Below, one piece after another: positions 1 to 7,789 of a stretch of 51,374 bases of DNA. Made by a program: the position numbers and the translations under genes. Below the pieces are notes generated by a model. The model was not told the origin of the DNA, did no database searches, and saw only the letters and a program-made list of their open reading frames with translations. The stretch lies in NCBI GenBank assembly GCA_945862385.1, contig CAMAXV010000018.1, positions 1 to 51,374 on the forward strand, in the 5' to 3' direction. The DNA comes from Chitinophaga pinensis. GTDB taxonomy: Bacteria; Bacteroidota; Bacteroidia; Chitinophagales; Chitinophagaceae. Each line of letters starts with the position of its first letter. Position 1 is the first letter of the stretch.

Positions 1-1409
1 GGCTTCACACCGATATCGCCTTCATTCTGCACGTATCCTTCCGGCGTCACATATCGTTGCGCGTTGTGTGCATCAAGGGCATAAGACCCCATGCCAATTG
101 GACGGACAATATTTGTTTTGCCCAATGCATCTGCTTCCTTCATGATGAAATCACCTATCATTCTTCTTGCCTCACGGATGTACAACTGGTGTGGCCAATT
201 GTCATTGTCTGTAAACTCATCTTTGGCCAGTCCGAAATTAGCCATCTCTTTTCGCACCGCTACAGGTACTGCCGTATCGTTGGCCAAAAAATACAGGTAC
301 CCTTTCTGATACAGCTCATGGGCCTTAATAATCTCTTTCCTGCGTTCATAAGTGGCTTCCGGATAATCATAGTTCCCGCCGATGTAATCGCTGCTCATGG
401 GACCATGGTTGTTGGTATCTGTTTTCCTGTTGGGGATAGTATCGAACTTGGAGAATACTTCCCTCACATCGCCCCATCCGGCTGCAAAAGCCCTGGCCAG
501 CAATTCATATCGTGAACGGTCGTACCCCTCAGGTTTGGGGAAAGGAACCCGGTTTTCCGGATGATTACTCATACACAACCGAAAACAATAAGCCTGTAAT
601 TTTTTATCTCCTGCACCTTTTTGACCAGGAGGAGCTGCACTGATTTCCGGAAGTAGTCCGCTCGCCAGATTTCCTGGAATTTTATAGGGATCAACTGGCT
701 GCATGAAATAATGTCTGTGTTGAAAAACCCCTGTTTGTACCCCATTCCACTGTTCCCCATAGACCTCATTGGCTTCTCTCCCCACGGTGTAAGAAACACC
801 AGCGGCTGCCATGAGATCACCTTCATAGGTGGCATCAATGAACATCTTACCCTTGTAAATGCTTCCATTCAGGGTACGTATGGCGATTATTTGTCCATTT
901 TTAACTGTCACGCCCCCTTTGTTTCTGTCGAGCCAACGCTCCTTGTGAACATCCAGGTTATTTTCTTTCACATATTGCTCAAATACTGCTTCTGCTGCAT
1001 GCGGTTCAAAAATCCACATGGTTTTGTAAGTACTATCGAGTGCCACCGTCGCTTGACCCACATTGCCGTATTCACTTTTTTTCTCCCATTGCCATGCCTT
1101 CTCGTCATTGTAATGCAGGAAGAGGCGGTGGTAAAAATCCCTTGCTAGTCCGCCAATCACTGTTTTATTCCCCGTGTCTGTAAATCCCAGTCCGCCTGAA
1201 GACATGCCGCCCAGGTGTTTATCTGGTGATACGATGATGACCGACTTCCCCATGGCTTTAACCTGAACGGCTGCGGTAACTGCGGCAGCAGTTCCACCAT
1301 AGATGATGACATCCGCCTCATGGGTACGCCGGGGAGCGTAATCTGCAATGCCTGAAAAAAAACATGCCCAGCAAAGCAAGGGCAACATGCGTGAAAAAAA
1401 GGACTTCAT
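1..1409 (-). CDS. Exported FAD-dependent oxidoreductase (partial, C-terminus outside window)
   Basis: The reading frame is open from the ATG at 1409 down to the window edge, so about 469 residues of the N-terminal part are present and the C-terminus is missing. After a hydrophobic signal segment (about residues 8-20, with Cys residues that could make it a lipoprotein) comes a dinucleotide-binding start, VIIYGGTAAAVTAAVQ, then HLGGMSSGGLGFTDTG and later IDATYEGDLMAAAGV. This pattern is typical of the PF12831-type FAD oxidoreductases often found near glycan-degradation genes in Bacteroidota. The natural substrate of the family is mostly unknown; a sugar or sugar-acid oxidation in the periplasm is an inference. 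A second member of the same broad family lies at 26646-28358. The family is clear, the reaction is not. Confidence 0.85.
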   Translation of the reverse strand, partial: MKSFFSRMLPLLCWACFFSGIADYAPRRTHEADVIIYGGTAAAVTAAVQVKAMGKSVIIVSPDKHLGGMSSGGLGFTDTGNKTVIGGLARDFYHRLFLHYNDEKAWQWEKKSEYGNVGQATVALDSTYKTMWIFEPHAAEAVFEQYVKENNLDVHKERWLDRNKGGVTVKNGQIIAIRTLNGSIYKGKMFIDATYEGDLMAAAGVSYTVGREANEVYGEQWNGVQTGVFQHRHYFMQPVDPYKIPGNLASGLLPEISAAPPGQKGAGDKKLQAYCFRLCMSNHPENRVPFPKPEGYDRSRYELLARAFAAGWGDVREVFSKFDTIPNRKTDTNNHGPMSSDYIGGNYDYPEATYERRKEIIKAHELYQKGYLYFLANDTAVPVAVRKEMANFGLAKDEFTDNDNWPHQLYIREARRMIGDFIMKEADALGKTNIVRPIGMGSYALDAHNAQRYVTPEGYVQNEGDIGVK

Positions 1410-1810
1410 AAAGCAAGCTGGAATTAAGGAAACAATTTACAACATTACCGAATGCCATCCTTATTCTGTAGCATTTAGCGGTTTCAATTTATTAATTCAA
1501 GCAGAATTCTGAGGTTTAATTTAGCCACTCAAAAAAGTCTAATTTTTAACACCCTTCCTGGCCAGGAGGGGTGGCACGAATGAGACGGCACCGAAGGTGC
1601 AGGCGAATGAGCTTGCCTGCCGTAGGCAGGTGACGGGGTGGTGGGTGTAAGATATTCAGTCCACCACCCCGTCTTCCGTTTCGCTTCGCTCACGGAATCC
1701 ACCCCTCCTGGCCAGGAGGGGATTCAGTCTCCATTATAGTGGCATAACATATAGATTTACCACTTCAATAACGCATTTAAATTGCACATTGTGTTAAGTG
1801 ATAATAAGGT
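1410..1810. other. Intergenic region of about 400 bp, no gene
   Basis: This is the only gap above 300 bp in the window. It lies between the start of the FAD oxidoreductase and the stop of the D-2-hydroxyacid dehydrogenase-like gene, both on the minus strand. I see no credible coding frame. It must contain the promoter of the oxidoreductase (next to 1409) and it holds the multi-hairpin repeat described separately at 1552-1721. The remaining sequence is AT-rich and without obvious structure. Confidence 0.7.
1552..1721. repeat. Multi-hairpin palindromic intergenic element
   Basis: Nested inverted repeats fill this stretch. A 20-bp perfect palindrome at 1702-1721 (CCCCTCCTGG followed by its complement) recurs with one mismatch at 1552-1571, so the two ends bracket the element. 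Inside are GCACC-GAA-GGTGC (1588-1600), CCTGCC-GTA-GGCAGG (1616-1630), and a 13-bp perfect stem GACGGGGTGGTGG / CCACCACCCCGTC (1632-1644 with 1661-1673). The element is much more GC-rich than its surroundings. This looks like a dispersed palindromic (REP/MITE-like) element of the type found between genes in Bacteroidota. Only one copy is in this window, so the dispersed nature is inferred. Confidence 0.75.
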
Positions 1811-4744
1811 CTAGGGCTGCTTTAAGGAATTGTAAAGCACCTCAACCGGATGATAGCTTTTCTTACCCGTTCCATCCTTAATCTGGTGTCTGCAACTGGT
1901 GCCTGCAGCAACTAACAGCTGTTCTTCCTTCAGCGCTCTGGCAGCCTTGAACAAAACCAGTTCTCCCACCTGCATGGAGAGATCGTAATGCTCTTTTTCA
2001 TAGCCAAAAGACCCCGCCATACCACAACATCCCGAAGGAATAAGTCGGGCTTCGTAATTTTGGGGGAAGGAAAGGGCGCGTTTAACAGGCGTCATGGAGC
2101 TTAGGGCTTTCTGGTGACAATGCCCGTGTATTTTGAGTTGTTGGGAGGCTGTGGTAAATTGATCCTGTAAGATATTTCCTTTGTCGGCTTCGCGCATAAA
2201 CCATTCTTCAAAAAGAAAAACCTGTTTGGCAACACGTTTGGCATCCTCCTGTAATTCTTCATCCACCAAAGCAGGAAACTCATCCCTGAAACCCAGAATA
2301 GCTGAGGGTTCTATGCCTACAAGCGGAATATCATCTGAGAGGAGTGCGGAAAAAACGCTAACCTGCTTGCTGGCCAGTTCCTTTGCTTCTCTTACCAATC
2401 CTTTCGACAACTGTGCCCGGCCGCTTTCAGGATGATTAGCCATCAGCACTTCGTAGCCCAATGCCTCCATCAGCAGCACTGCCTTTTTCCCTATTTCCGC
2501 ATCATTGTAATTGGTGAACTCATCGCAGAAAATGTATACCCTGCCTTTACTTTTACTTGTCCCTTGTCTCTCTGTATTTCTCTTCCTTTTCTCAAACCAA
2601 CTGCGCCAGGTTTGCGTGGCCACTTGTGGCAATGTTCTGTTGGGATGAAAGCCAACCAGTTTATTCAGCAGCATCCTGGCCGGACTGAACCCAACCAAGG
2701 TATTATAGAGCCATGAAAAACGGGCTGCCAGCCTCATCTGACTGCCGAAACCGGCGATGAGTTTGGTGCGGGTTGGTACTCCCTTTTTATCGTAATAGGA
2801 CTGCATAAATTCAGCCTTCATTTTTGCCACATCAACACCTGAAGGGCATTCCGTTTTGCAGGCTTTACATGATAGACAGAGGTCCAGGATTTCTTTCACT
2901 TCTTCTTCCTTCACCGGTACTAAATCCTCTCCGGTGAGGAACTGCCTAAGGATATTGGCACGGGCCCGGGTAGTATCTTTTTCACTTCGTGTAGCCATGT
3001 AACTCGGACACATTGTTCCGCCGGTTATTTCAGTTTTCCGGCAATCGCCTGACCCACTGCATTTTTCTGCGAGTTTGAGGAAGCCACCTTCAGCCCTGAA
3101 ACTGAAAACGGTATTGGGCTGAGGAGAGGGATTATCTGCTATATACCGCAACATAGCATCCATTGGAGGCGTATCCACTATCTTCCCGCTGTTGAATATC
3201 CGGTTGGGATCGAAAATCGATTTCAGGTCGCGGAACAAGGCATATACATTTTCACCCATGATGAGCGGGATGAACTCTCCCCGGAGTCTGCCATCGCCAT
3301 GTTCACCTGATAACGAGCCATTGAATGACTTTACCAGTTCAACTGTATCCTGGAGAATGGACCTGAATTGTTTTTGTCCTGAAGTTGTTTTCAGGTTGAT
3401 GATGGGTTCTACATGCAGCTCCCCCGCTCCGGCATGGGCATAAATGGAATATTGTACACCATGCTGCTGCAGGAGTTTTTCCAGCTGTTCGATATAAGCC
3501 GGAAGGTCTTTGGGGAGCACAGCACAGTCTTCTATCAGGTTTACTGGCCGCGCATCTCCGGGTAGGTTGCGCAATAGGCCCAGTCCTGCTTTGCGCACAT
3601 CCCAGGCCAATTTGCATTGCTCACCCTGCAAAACGGGATAGGCATAGCCCAGTTCGTTTTGTTGCAGCGCATATATGAAGGATGAATACTTGTCGTGCAA
3701 TATTTGCTCATCATCCGCAAAGAATTCCACCATGAGAATGGCCTTGGGTTCACCTGCTATGAAAAAGCGGTTGGTTGATAAATCAGGATGTCCTTTGGTG
3801 AATTGCAGGATGAAATCATCCACCAGTTCGGAGGCTGCACATCCCTTCTCCAGGGCTACCAGGTTGGCTTTCAGCGCTTCCTGCATGGATGCGGCATGAA
3901 CGGCCACCATGGCCACATGAGGTGGTGGAATTTCCATCAGTTGGAGCTTCGCTTCGGTGATGAAGCAGAGTGTGCCTTCGGAACCAGCTATCAGGGTGCA
4001 AAGGTTAGCGCTTTCCAATTTAGGAAAATGTTGAGCCAGGAGGTCAAGCGCATAGCCCGTATTGCGTCTTTTGATTCCCGGATCCGGGAATCCTGCTGCA
4101 ATAATCCTTCTGTTTTCAGTATCGCCCAGCAGCTCACTGATCCCGGAGTAAATCTGACCTTCGGTATTGTCGAGTTGTGCTTTAGCCTCCCACTCCCTGC
4201 GCGATAACGGTCCAAATGTTGTTTCAGTTCCATCGTGCAGGATGGCTTTGACTTCAAGCAGGTGATCACGCGTATTACCCCAGGAGATGGAATGAAGTCC
4301 ACACGAATTGTTACCAATCATCCCACCAATCATGGCCCTGCTGGCGGTGGAAGTTTCCGGACCGAACTGCAACCCGTAAGGCTTCAGAAAAGCGTTGAGG
4401 TCGTCGCGGATAACACCAGGCTGCACACGCACCCACTTCTCCTCTTTATTCAGTTCTACAATGCCAGTGAAGTACTTTGAAATGTCTACCACGATGCCAT
4501 TGCCCACTACTTGTCCGGCCAGGGAAGTGCCTGCTGCCCGCGGTATCAGGGTTGTTTTGATGGACCGCGCATAGGAAATCAGTTTGCATAAATCGGCTGA
4601 ATTGCGCGGGATAGCTACTCCCAGCGGCAGTTCCTGGTATTCAGAGGCATCAGTGGCATAGATGCGGCGCACTGCCAGCTCAGCACCTTCTGATTTGAAA
4701 TACAGCTCACCTTCAAAACCTGACTGCAATTCCTTAAAGTCCAT
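1811..4744 (-). CDS. FAD/Fe-S D-2-hydroxyacid (D-lactate/D-2-hydroxyglutarate-type) dehydrogenase
   Basis: A 977-residue fusion of the kind known from YdiJ-like enzymes. An FAD-binding type 4 domain spans about residues 40-190 (PRAAGTSLAGQVVGNGIVVD, then GGMIGNNSCGLHS). An FAD-oxidase C-terminal domain spans about 270-525 (HAGAGELHVEP, LSGEHGDGRLRGEF). A ferredoxin-like region has Cys562, 568, 579 and CLSCKACKTECP at 623-633, and a cysteine-rich CCG-type domain has HGHCHQK (about 873) and PSGCCGMAGSFGY (about 903). Family members oxidise D-2-hydroxy acids on the cytoplasmic face and pass electrons to a quinone or carrier. No signal peptide is seen. It starts 18 bp after the GH88 gene stops, so the two are probably co-transcribed. 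The exact hydroxy acid cannot be read from sequence. Confidence 0.88.
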   Translation of the reverse strand: MDFKELQSGFEGELYFKSEGAELAVRRIYATDASEYQELPLGVAIPRNSADLCKLISYARSIKTTLIPRAAGTSLAGQVVGNGIVVDISKYFTGIVELNKEEKWVRVQPGVIRDDLNAFLKPYGLQFGPETSTASRAMIGGMIGNNSCGLHSISWGNTRDHLLEVKAILHDGTETTFGPLSRREWEAKAQLDNTEGQIYSGISELLGDTENRRIIAAGFPDPGIKRRNTGYALDLLAQHFPKLESANLCTLIAGSEGTLCFITEAKLQLMEIPPPHVAMVAVHAASMQEALKANLVALEKGCAASELVDDFILQFTKGHPDLSTNRFFIAGEPKAILMVEFFADDEQILHDKYSSFIYALQQNELGYAYPVLQGEQCKLAWDVRKAGLGLLRNLPGDARPVNLIEDCAVLPKDLPAYIEQLEKLLQQHGVQYSIYAHAGAGELHVEPIINLKTTSGQKQFRSILQDTVELVKSFNGSLSGEHGDGRLRGEFIPLIMGENVYALFRDLKSIFDPNRIFNSGKIVDTPPMDAMLRYIADNPSPQPNTVFSFRAEGGFLKLAEKCSGSGDCRKTEITGGTMCPSYMATRSEKDTTRARANILRQFLTGEDLVPVKEEEVKEILDLCLSCKACKTECPSGVDVAKMKAEFMQSYYDKKGVPTRTKLIAGFGSQMRLAARFSWLYNTLVGFSPARMLLNKLVGFHPNRTLPQVATQTWRSWFEKRKRNTERQGTSKSKGRVYIFCDEFTNYNDAEIGKKAVLLMEALGYEVLMANHPESGRAQLSKGLVREAKELASKQVSVFSALLSDDIPLVGIEPSAILGFRDEFPALVDEELQEDAKRVAKQVFLFEEWFMREADKGNILQDQFTTASQQLKIHGHCHQKALSSMTPVKRALSFPQNYEARLIPSGCCGMAGSFGYEKEHYDLSMQVGELVLFKAARALKEEQLLVAAGTSCRHQIKDGTGKKSYHPVEVLYNSLKQP

Positions 4745-4762
4745 GTGTAAAATTAACCAATA

Positions 4763-6022
4763 TCAAGACACCCGCTTTTTCAACCTCAGCAATGCTTCCA
4801 GGAAATAATAATCGGCATAAATGAGGGGAGCATCGATTTCACCACCATGGGGGATGCTGCCTACTGAATGTGCCAGCAGGAAATTGGCATTGGCACCCAT
4901 GGGTGTTCTGTATGCCGGAGACGACAAAGCTTTCAGTGATGCTTCAGCAAAAGCAATCATCTCAGCACCTTCCTTCTTAGGAACGTAATCACACAGTTCC
5001 AGCAATGCTGATGCAATGATGGCTGCTGCTGATGCATCGCGTGGCTGCACACCTGATTTATATTTTGCTGCATTGGTTCCACAGGGGGTATAGGCAGGAT
5101 TTCCTGCATGGTAATCCCAGTAAGGCACCTTATCTGCTGGCAGGTTTGGATGCTTCATCAGGTAACTGGCCAGTCCGCGTGCCTGTTTCAGGTATTTTTT
5201 ATCCCCTGTTTCGCGGTATGTCATGGTATAGCCATATAGCGCCCATGCTTGTCCGCGAGACCATGCCGATTCATGTGCATACCCCTGGGCAGATTCTTTG
5301 GCTACTACTTTACCTGTTTGTTCGTCGTAGCAAACCACATGGTAGGCACTGAAATCATCCCGGAAATGATTTTCCAGGGTGGTATTGGCATGGGTGATGG
5401 CTACCTTTTTGAAGTAGGGATCTCCGGTGACTTTGCTCGCAAAAAAGAGTAGTTCCAGGTTCATCATATTGTCGATAATGACCGGGAATTTGTATACCGT
5501 TCCGGTAGTCCAGCTTTTGAAGTTGTTCCATGATTTGATGGTACCCGTTTTTTGATCAAACCGCGTGCAAAGTGATCTTGCTCCCTGCACCAGGATATCC
5601 CTGTAACGTGCATCATTGGTGAGCCGGTAACCCGCACCGTAGCTGCAATACATCATGAAACCCAGGTCATGGTGGTCTTTGAAATCCTTGAGCGGTTCCA
5701 GCGCAGCTGTCCATTTTCTGGCTTCCTGCTGCCATTGCGCATCACCCGTATACTCGTGCAGGAGCCACATATTTCCCGCAAAAAATCCGCTTCGCCAGTC
5801 GTATAAATTCGCCAGGTGAGCTTGACCTGCTGTTTTCATGGTTACGGGAATCCGGCTGCTATCGCCTGAGGCCTGAGCCATGGCTTTGGTTTTGGCTGCA
5901 GCAAGCTGAAAGTTTTCATTGATCCATGGCAGGAGACTTTCCGGCTTGGAAGAAAGGAATGAGAGGCTTGTCAGGATGACTGCAAACAGGTAAATGAGCG
6001 GACGGGAATAATATTTTTTCAT
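4763..6022 (-). CDS. Glycoside hydrolase family 88 (unsaturated glucuronyl hydrolase)
   Basis: A 419-residue protein with an N-terminal hydrophobic segment (about 9-24) that fits export. The (alpha/alpha)6 family signature is visible: DWRSGFFAGNMW (75-86), HHDLGFMMYCSYG (117-129), VIIDNMMNLELL (181-192), ESAWSRGQAWALYGY (251-265) and YWDYH (301-305). Asp119 and Asp185 align with the two catalytic aspartates known in unsaturated glucuronyl hydrolase. These enzymes remove the 4,5-unsaturated uronic acid left at chain ends by polysaccharide lyases. No lyase of a recognised family is in this window. The neighbouring dehydrogenase could act on a downstream sugar acid, which is inference. The family call is strong. 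Confidence 0.9.
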   Translation of the reverse strand: MKKYYSRPLIYLFAVILTSLSFLSSKPESLLPWINENFQLAAAKTKAMAQASGDSSRIPVTMKTAGQAHLANLYDWRSGFFAGNMWLLHEYTGDAQWQQEARKWTAALEPLKDFKDHHDLGFMMYCSYGAGYRLTNDARYRDILVQGARSLCTRFDQKTGTIKSWNNFKSWTTGTVYKFPVIIDNMMNLELLFFASKVTGDPYFKKVAITHANTTLENHFRDDFSAYHVVCYDEQTGKVVAKESAQGYAHESAWSRGQAWALYGYTMTYRETGDKKYLKQARGLASYLMKHPNLPADKVPYWDYHAGNPAYTPCGTNAAKYKSGVQPRDASAAAIIASALLELCDYVPKKEGAEMIAFAEASLKALSSPAYRTPMGANANFLLAHSVGSIPHGGEIDAPLIYADYYFLEALLRLKKRVS

Positions 6023-6084
6023 GAGCAGATAAATTCATTCATTCATTGATTGTGTGAATTTAATCAATTTCGCATGAACATCAT

Positions 6085-6462
6085 TCAAACATGCTTCAGT
6101 AGAAAATCAGCATCAATTTTTAATTTTTCATATATCCCTTTTAAAAAGAGGACGTCAGGTTTTCTTTTTCCAGATAATATCTCAGATACTTTTGACTTTG
6201 ATAACCCAAGATATGCTGCGAGTGTTGATTGTGTGATTTTCTGTTCAAACATTTTAAGCTCAACCATTTCCTGTATTGTTTTTGGCGGTTGCAATGGTCT
6301 TAACTGAAGTACTTCATCTTCATATCGCTCTGCTTCTTCAGCCAACACTGAAAGTCTGTTCATTTCACATTCAGAAAGATTGTGTTCACCTTTATTCATG
6401 AGATCATAAACCTCTACCATTGTTTGGTGATACTCTTTTTTCGACTTGATCTCATGTTTCAT
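6085..6462 (-). CDS. higA: HigA-type antitoxin, helix-turn-helix
   Basis: A 125-residue protein with a charged helical N-terminal half (about 1-60) and a C-terminal XRE-like helix-turn-helix (about 67-123). The core reads ITQSTLAAYLGLSKSKVSEI, followed by LSGKRKPDVLFLKGIYEKLKI. This arrangement matches antitoxins paired with HigB-type toxins. Its ATG overlaps the stop of the upstream toxin frame as ATGA, giving the toxin-first order typical of higBA. It is likely to bind the AT-rich inverted repeats at 6800-6837 and repress the pair. Since the toxin frame is damaged, the antitoxin may persist as a stand-alone regulator. Confidence 0.8.
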   Translation of the reverse strand: MKHEIKSKKEYHQTMVEVYDLMNKGEHNLSECEMNRLSVLAEEAERYEDEVLQLRPLQPPKTIQEMVELKMFEQKITQSTLAAYLGLSKSKVSEILSGKRKPDVLFLKGIYEKLKIDADFLLKHV

Positions 6463-6772
6463 TTTCCGAAATTTATATGTCCAACTGTATCAGCAGAAAT
6501 TTTATCATACTCTTTATGCGAACCTATAAATAAAATAAAAACTGTCCTCACCCTAAATATGATTAATACCACTAATCGATATTGATTTCCTTTTAAGTTA
6601 AAACATACCTATCGTTTCCAACAGCATCTACAGAGTTGAATGTTTTCTTCATTACTGAAAAATTCTTCCAATTTGCCTCACGAACTAGATCATACCAGTT
6701 CAAGATTGCATTTGTGACATCAGGATTCTTTTCTGCATAATCCCTTAAAATTGCTTTCGACACAATCACCAT
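6459..6772 (-). pseudogene. higB: HigB-type toxin, frame broken by one missing base
   Basis: Reading the minus strand from ATG at 6772 gives a HigB-like start, MVIVSKAILRDYAEKNPDVT, then NWKNFSVMKKTFNSVDAVGNDRYV, and then LT and a stop. Moving back one base at about 6598-6601 restores the family ending: NLKGNQYRLVVLIIF, then FILFIGSHKEYDKISAD. HigB proteins normally continue RYVFNxKGNxYRL at this point, so a single T appears lost from a TTTT run (GTTTTAAC instead of GTTTTTAAC). With the base restored the protein is 104 residues, the usual HigB size, and it ends in an ATGA overlap with the antitoxin. Either a real inactivating mutation or a homopolymer sequencing error would explain it. Confidence 0.8.
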
Positions 6773-6799
6773 CCCCTCATTTTTACAAAATTAGATTAT

Positions 6800-6837
6800 T
6801 TTTCTATTTTATAGAACTTTTTTCAAAAAATAGAAAA
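6800..6837. promoter_or_regulatory. Candidate HigA operator (AT-rich inverted repeats)
   Basis: About 30 bp upstream of the toxin ATG lie two overlapping inverted repeats: TTTTCTATTTT (6800-6810) pairs with AAAATAGAAAA (6827-6837), and TTCTAT-TTT-ATAGAA (6802-6816) is a compact palindrome. Antitoxins of this family autoregulate by binding such sites. The position between the upstream gene end (6896) and higB (6772) fits an operator. It lacks a good U-run on either strand, so a terminator role is less likely. Confidence 0.45.
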
Positions 6838-6895
6838 GGTGCTGATTGCTCTTTTTCTGATAGAATCTCAAATAAACTATTTCAATTGGCAACAA

Positions 6896-7789
6896 TTATT
6901 GTACAACCCTCTTTTCCTGCTGTGCCAGGTATTGCTCTATTCCCTTGATAATACCTTTAGCTATTTCTTCTTTTTTGGATTTGAATAATCCTAAATCCTG
7001 TGCATTTGAAAGATACCCTGATTCAATCAGGATAGCCGGCACCATAGATTTGTCGAGCACCCAAATGCTATGTTTTTTACGGGTTTTGACAGCTGAACTG
7101 GTGAAAATTCCGGTAAGCGATTGTTCTACAATACTGGCCAACGGCAGACTTTGGATGTAGCCATGAGAACCTTCTTTCGGACAATAAATTTCCAGCCCGC
7201 GCCTTTCTTTGTCAGGAGAACCATTGAGATGCACAGACACAAACAAATTCGCTTTACGGTCAACTGAAAACTGCGTTCTATCTTGCAGTTTCACATACTC
7301 ATCCTTGTCTCGGCTTAGTTCAAACCGTATAAGTGGATTTTTATTCATTGCTTTGATCTGCCTTACCAACTCTAGTGCCAGTTCTGCTTCAGCTTCCCCT
7401 CCAGATGATTGTACACCATGATCATGCCCACCATGACCAGCATCAAGAATAACCACATACTCATTTTCAATGGCCGCGGCAGTAGCTAACTGTTCTGTAT
7501 TGCGAAAAGCAAACAGGAGCAAGAGCAAGGCAACAATAGGAAGTACAATGATTCTCCGGAAATAACTAAACCGTATAGTATTGATTTTTTTCAACATGTT
7601 GATGCGTCTTTTAATGGGTGAAAAGAAAAATGGATGAACGATTCTGTTTAAGTGGCGCGGATAGGCTGCTGTTAACAATAATTCAGCAAGTAGCGAACTG
7701 TCCTGATTTTCAATAGTCTTGCTGTCGGCTATATACTCATGAATCAGGTACAACTCTTTTTCAGGAGCCAAAAAATGGGATTGAACCAT
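6896..7789 (-). CDS. C-terminal frame of M56-amidase fusion: membrane-anchored N-acetylmuramoyl-L-alanine amidase
   Basis: This 297-residue frame begins in the end of an M56 metallopeptidase domain (KELYLIHEYIADSK, with the third zinc-ligand Glu), then shows one membrane span (about 78-96, IIVLPIVALLLLLFAF). An amidase_3 domain follows (about 110-290): VVILDAGHGGHDHGV (His119), Glu134 or 136, FVSVHLNGS (His187) and ILIESGYLSN (Glu256). These are the zinc ligands and catalytic Glu of N-acetylmuramoyl-L-alanine amidases, so the domain looks active and would face the periplasm. It continues the frame at 7744-8373 after a -1 shift near 7755; together they give one protein of 492 residues. The ATG at 7789 lies inside the upstream frame and may not be a true start. 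Confidence 0.82.
   Translation of the reverse strand: MVQSHFLAPEKELYLIHEYIADSKTIENQDSSLLAELLLTAAYPRHLNRIVHPFFFSPIKRRINMLKKINTIRFSYFRRIIVLPIVALLLLLFAFRNTEQLATAAAIENEYVVILDAGHGGHDHGVQSSGGEAEAELALELVRQIKAMNKNPLIRFELSRDKDEYVKLQDRTQFSVDRKANLFVSVHLNGSPDKERRGLEIYCPKEGSHGYIQSLPLASIVEQSLTGIFTSSAVKTRKKHSIWVLDKSMVPAILIESGYLSNAQDLGLFKSKKEEIAKGIIKGIEQYLAQQEKRVVQ

Noticed and set aside
57-1348. Several open frames on both strands over the first gene (57-515, 711-1148, 569-868)
   Set aside because: They overlap a continuous FAD-oxidoreductase frame with recognisable motifs and have no family resemblance or start context.
6590-6605. Programmed frameshifting in the HigB-type toxin
   Set aside because: The codons GTT TTA ACT do not form a standard slippery heptamer, and a toxin needing a shift is unlikely; a lost T is the simpler reading.
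6800-6837. AT-rich inverted repeat as a terminator of the M56-amidase gene
   Set aside because: There is no GC stem and no clean U-run after the stem on the minus strand; an operator role fits better.
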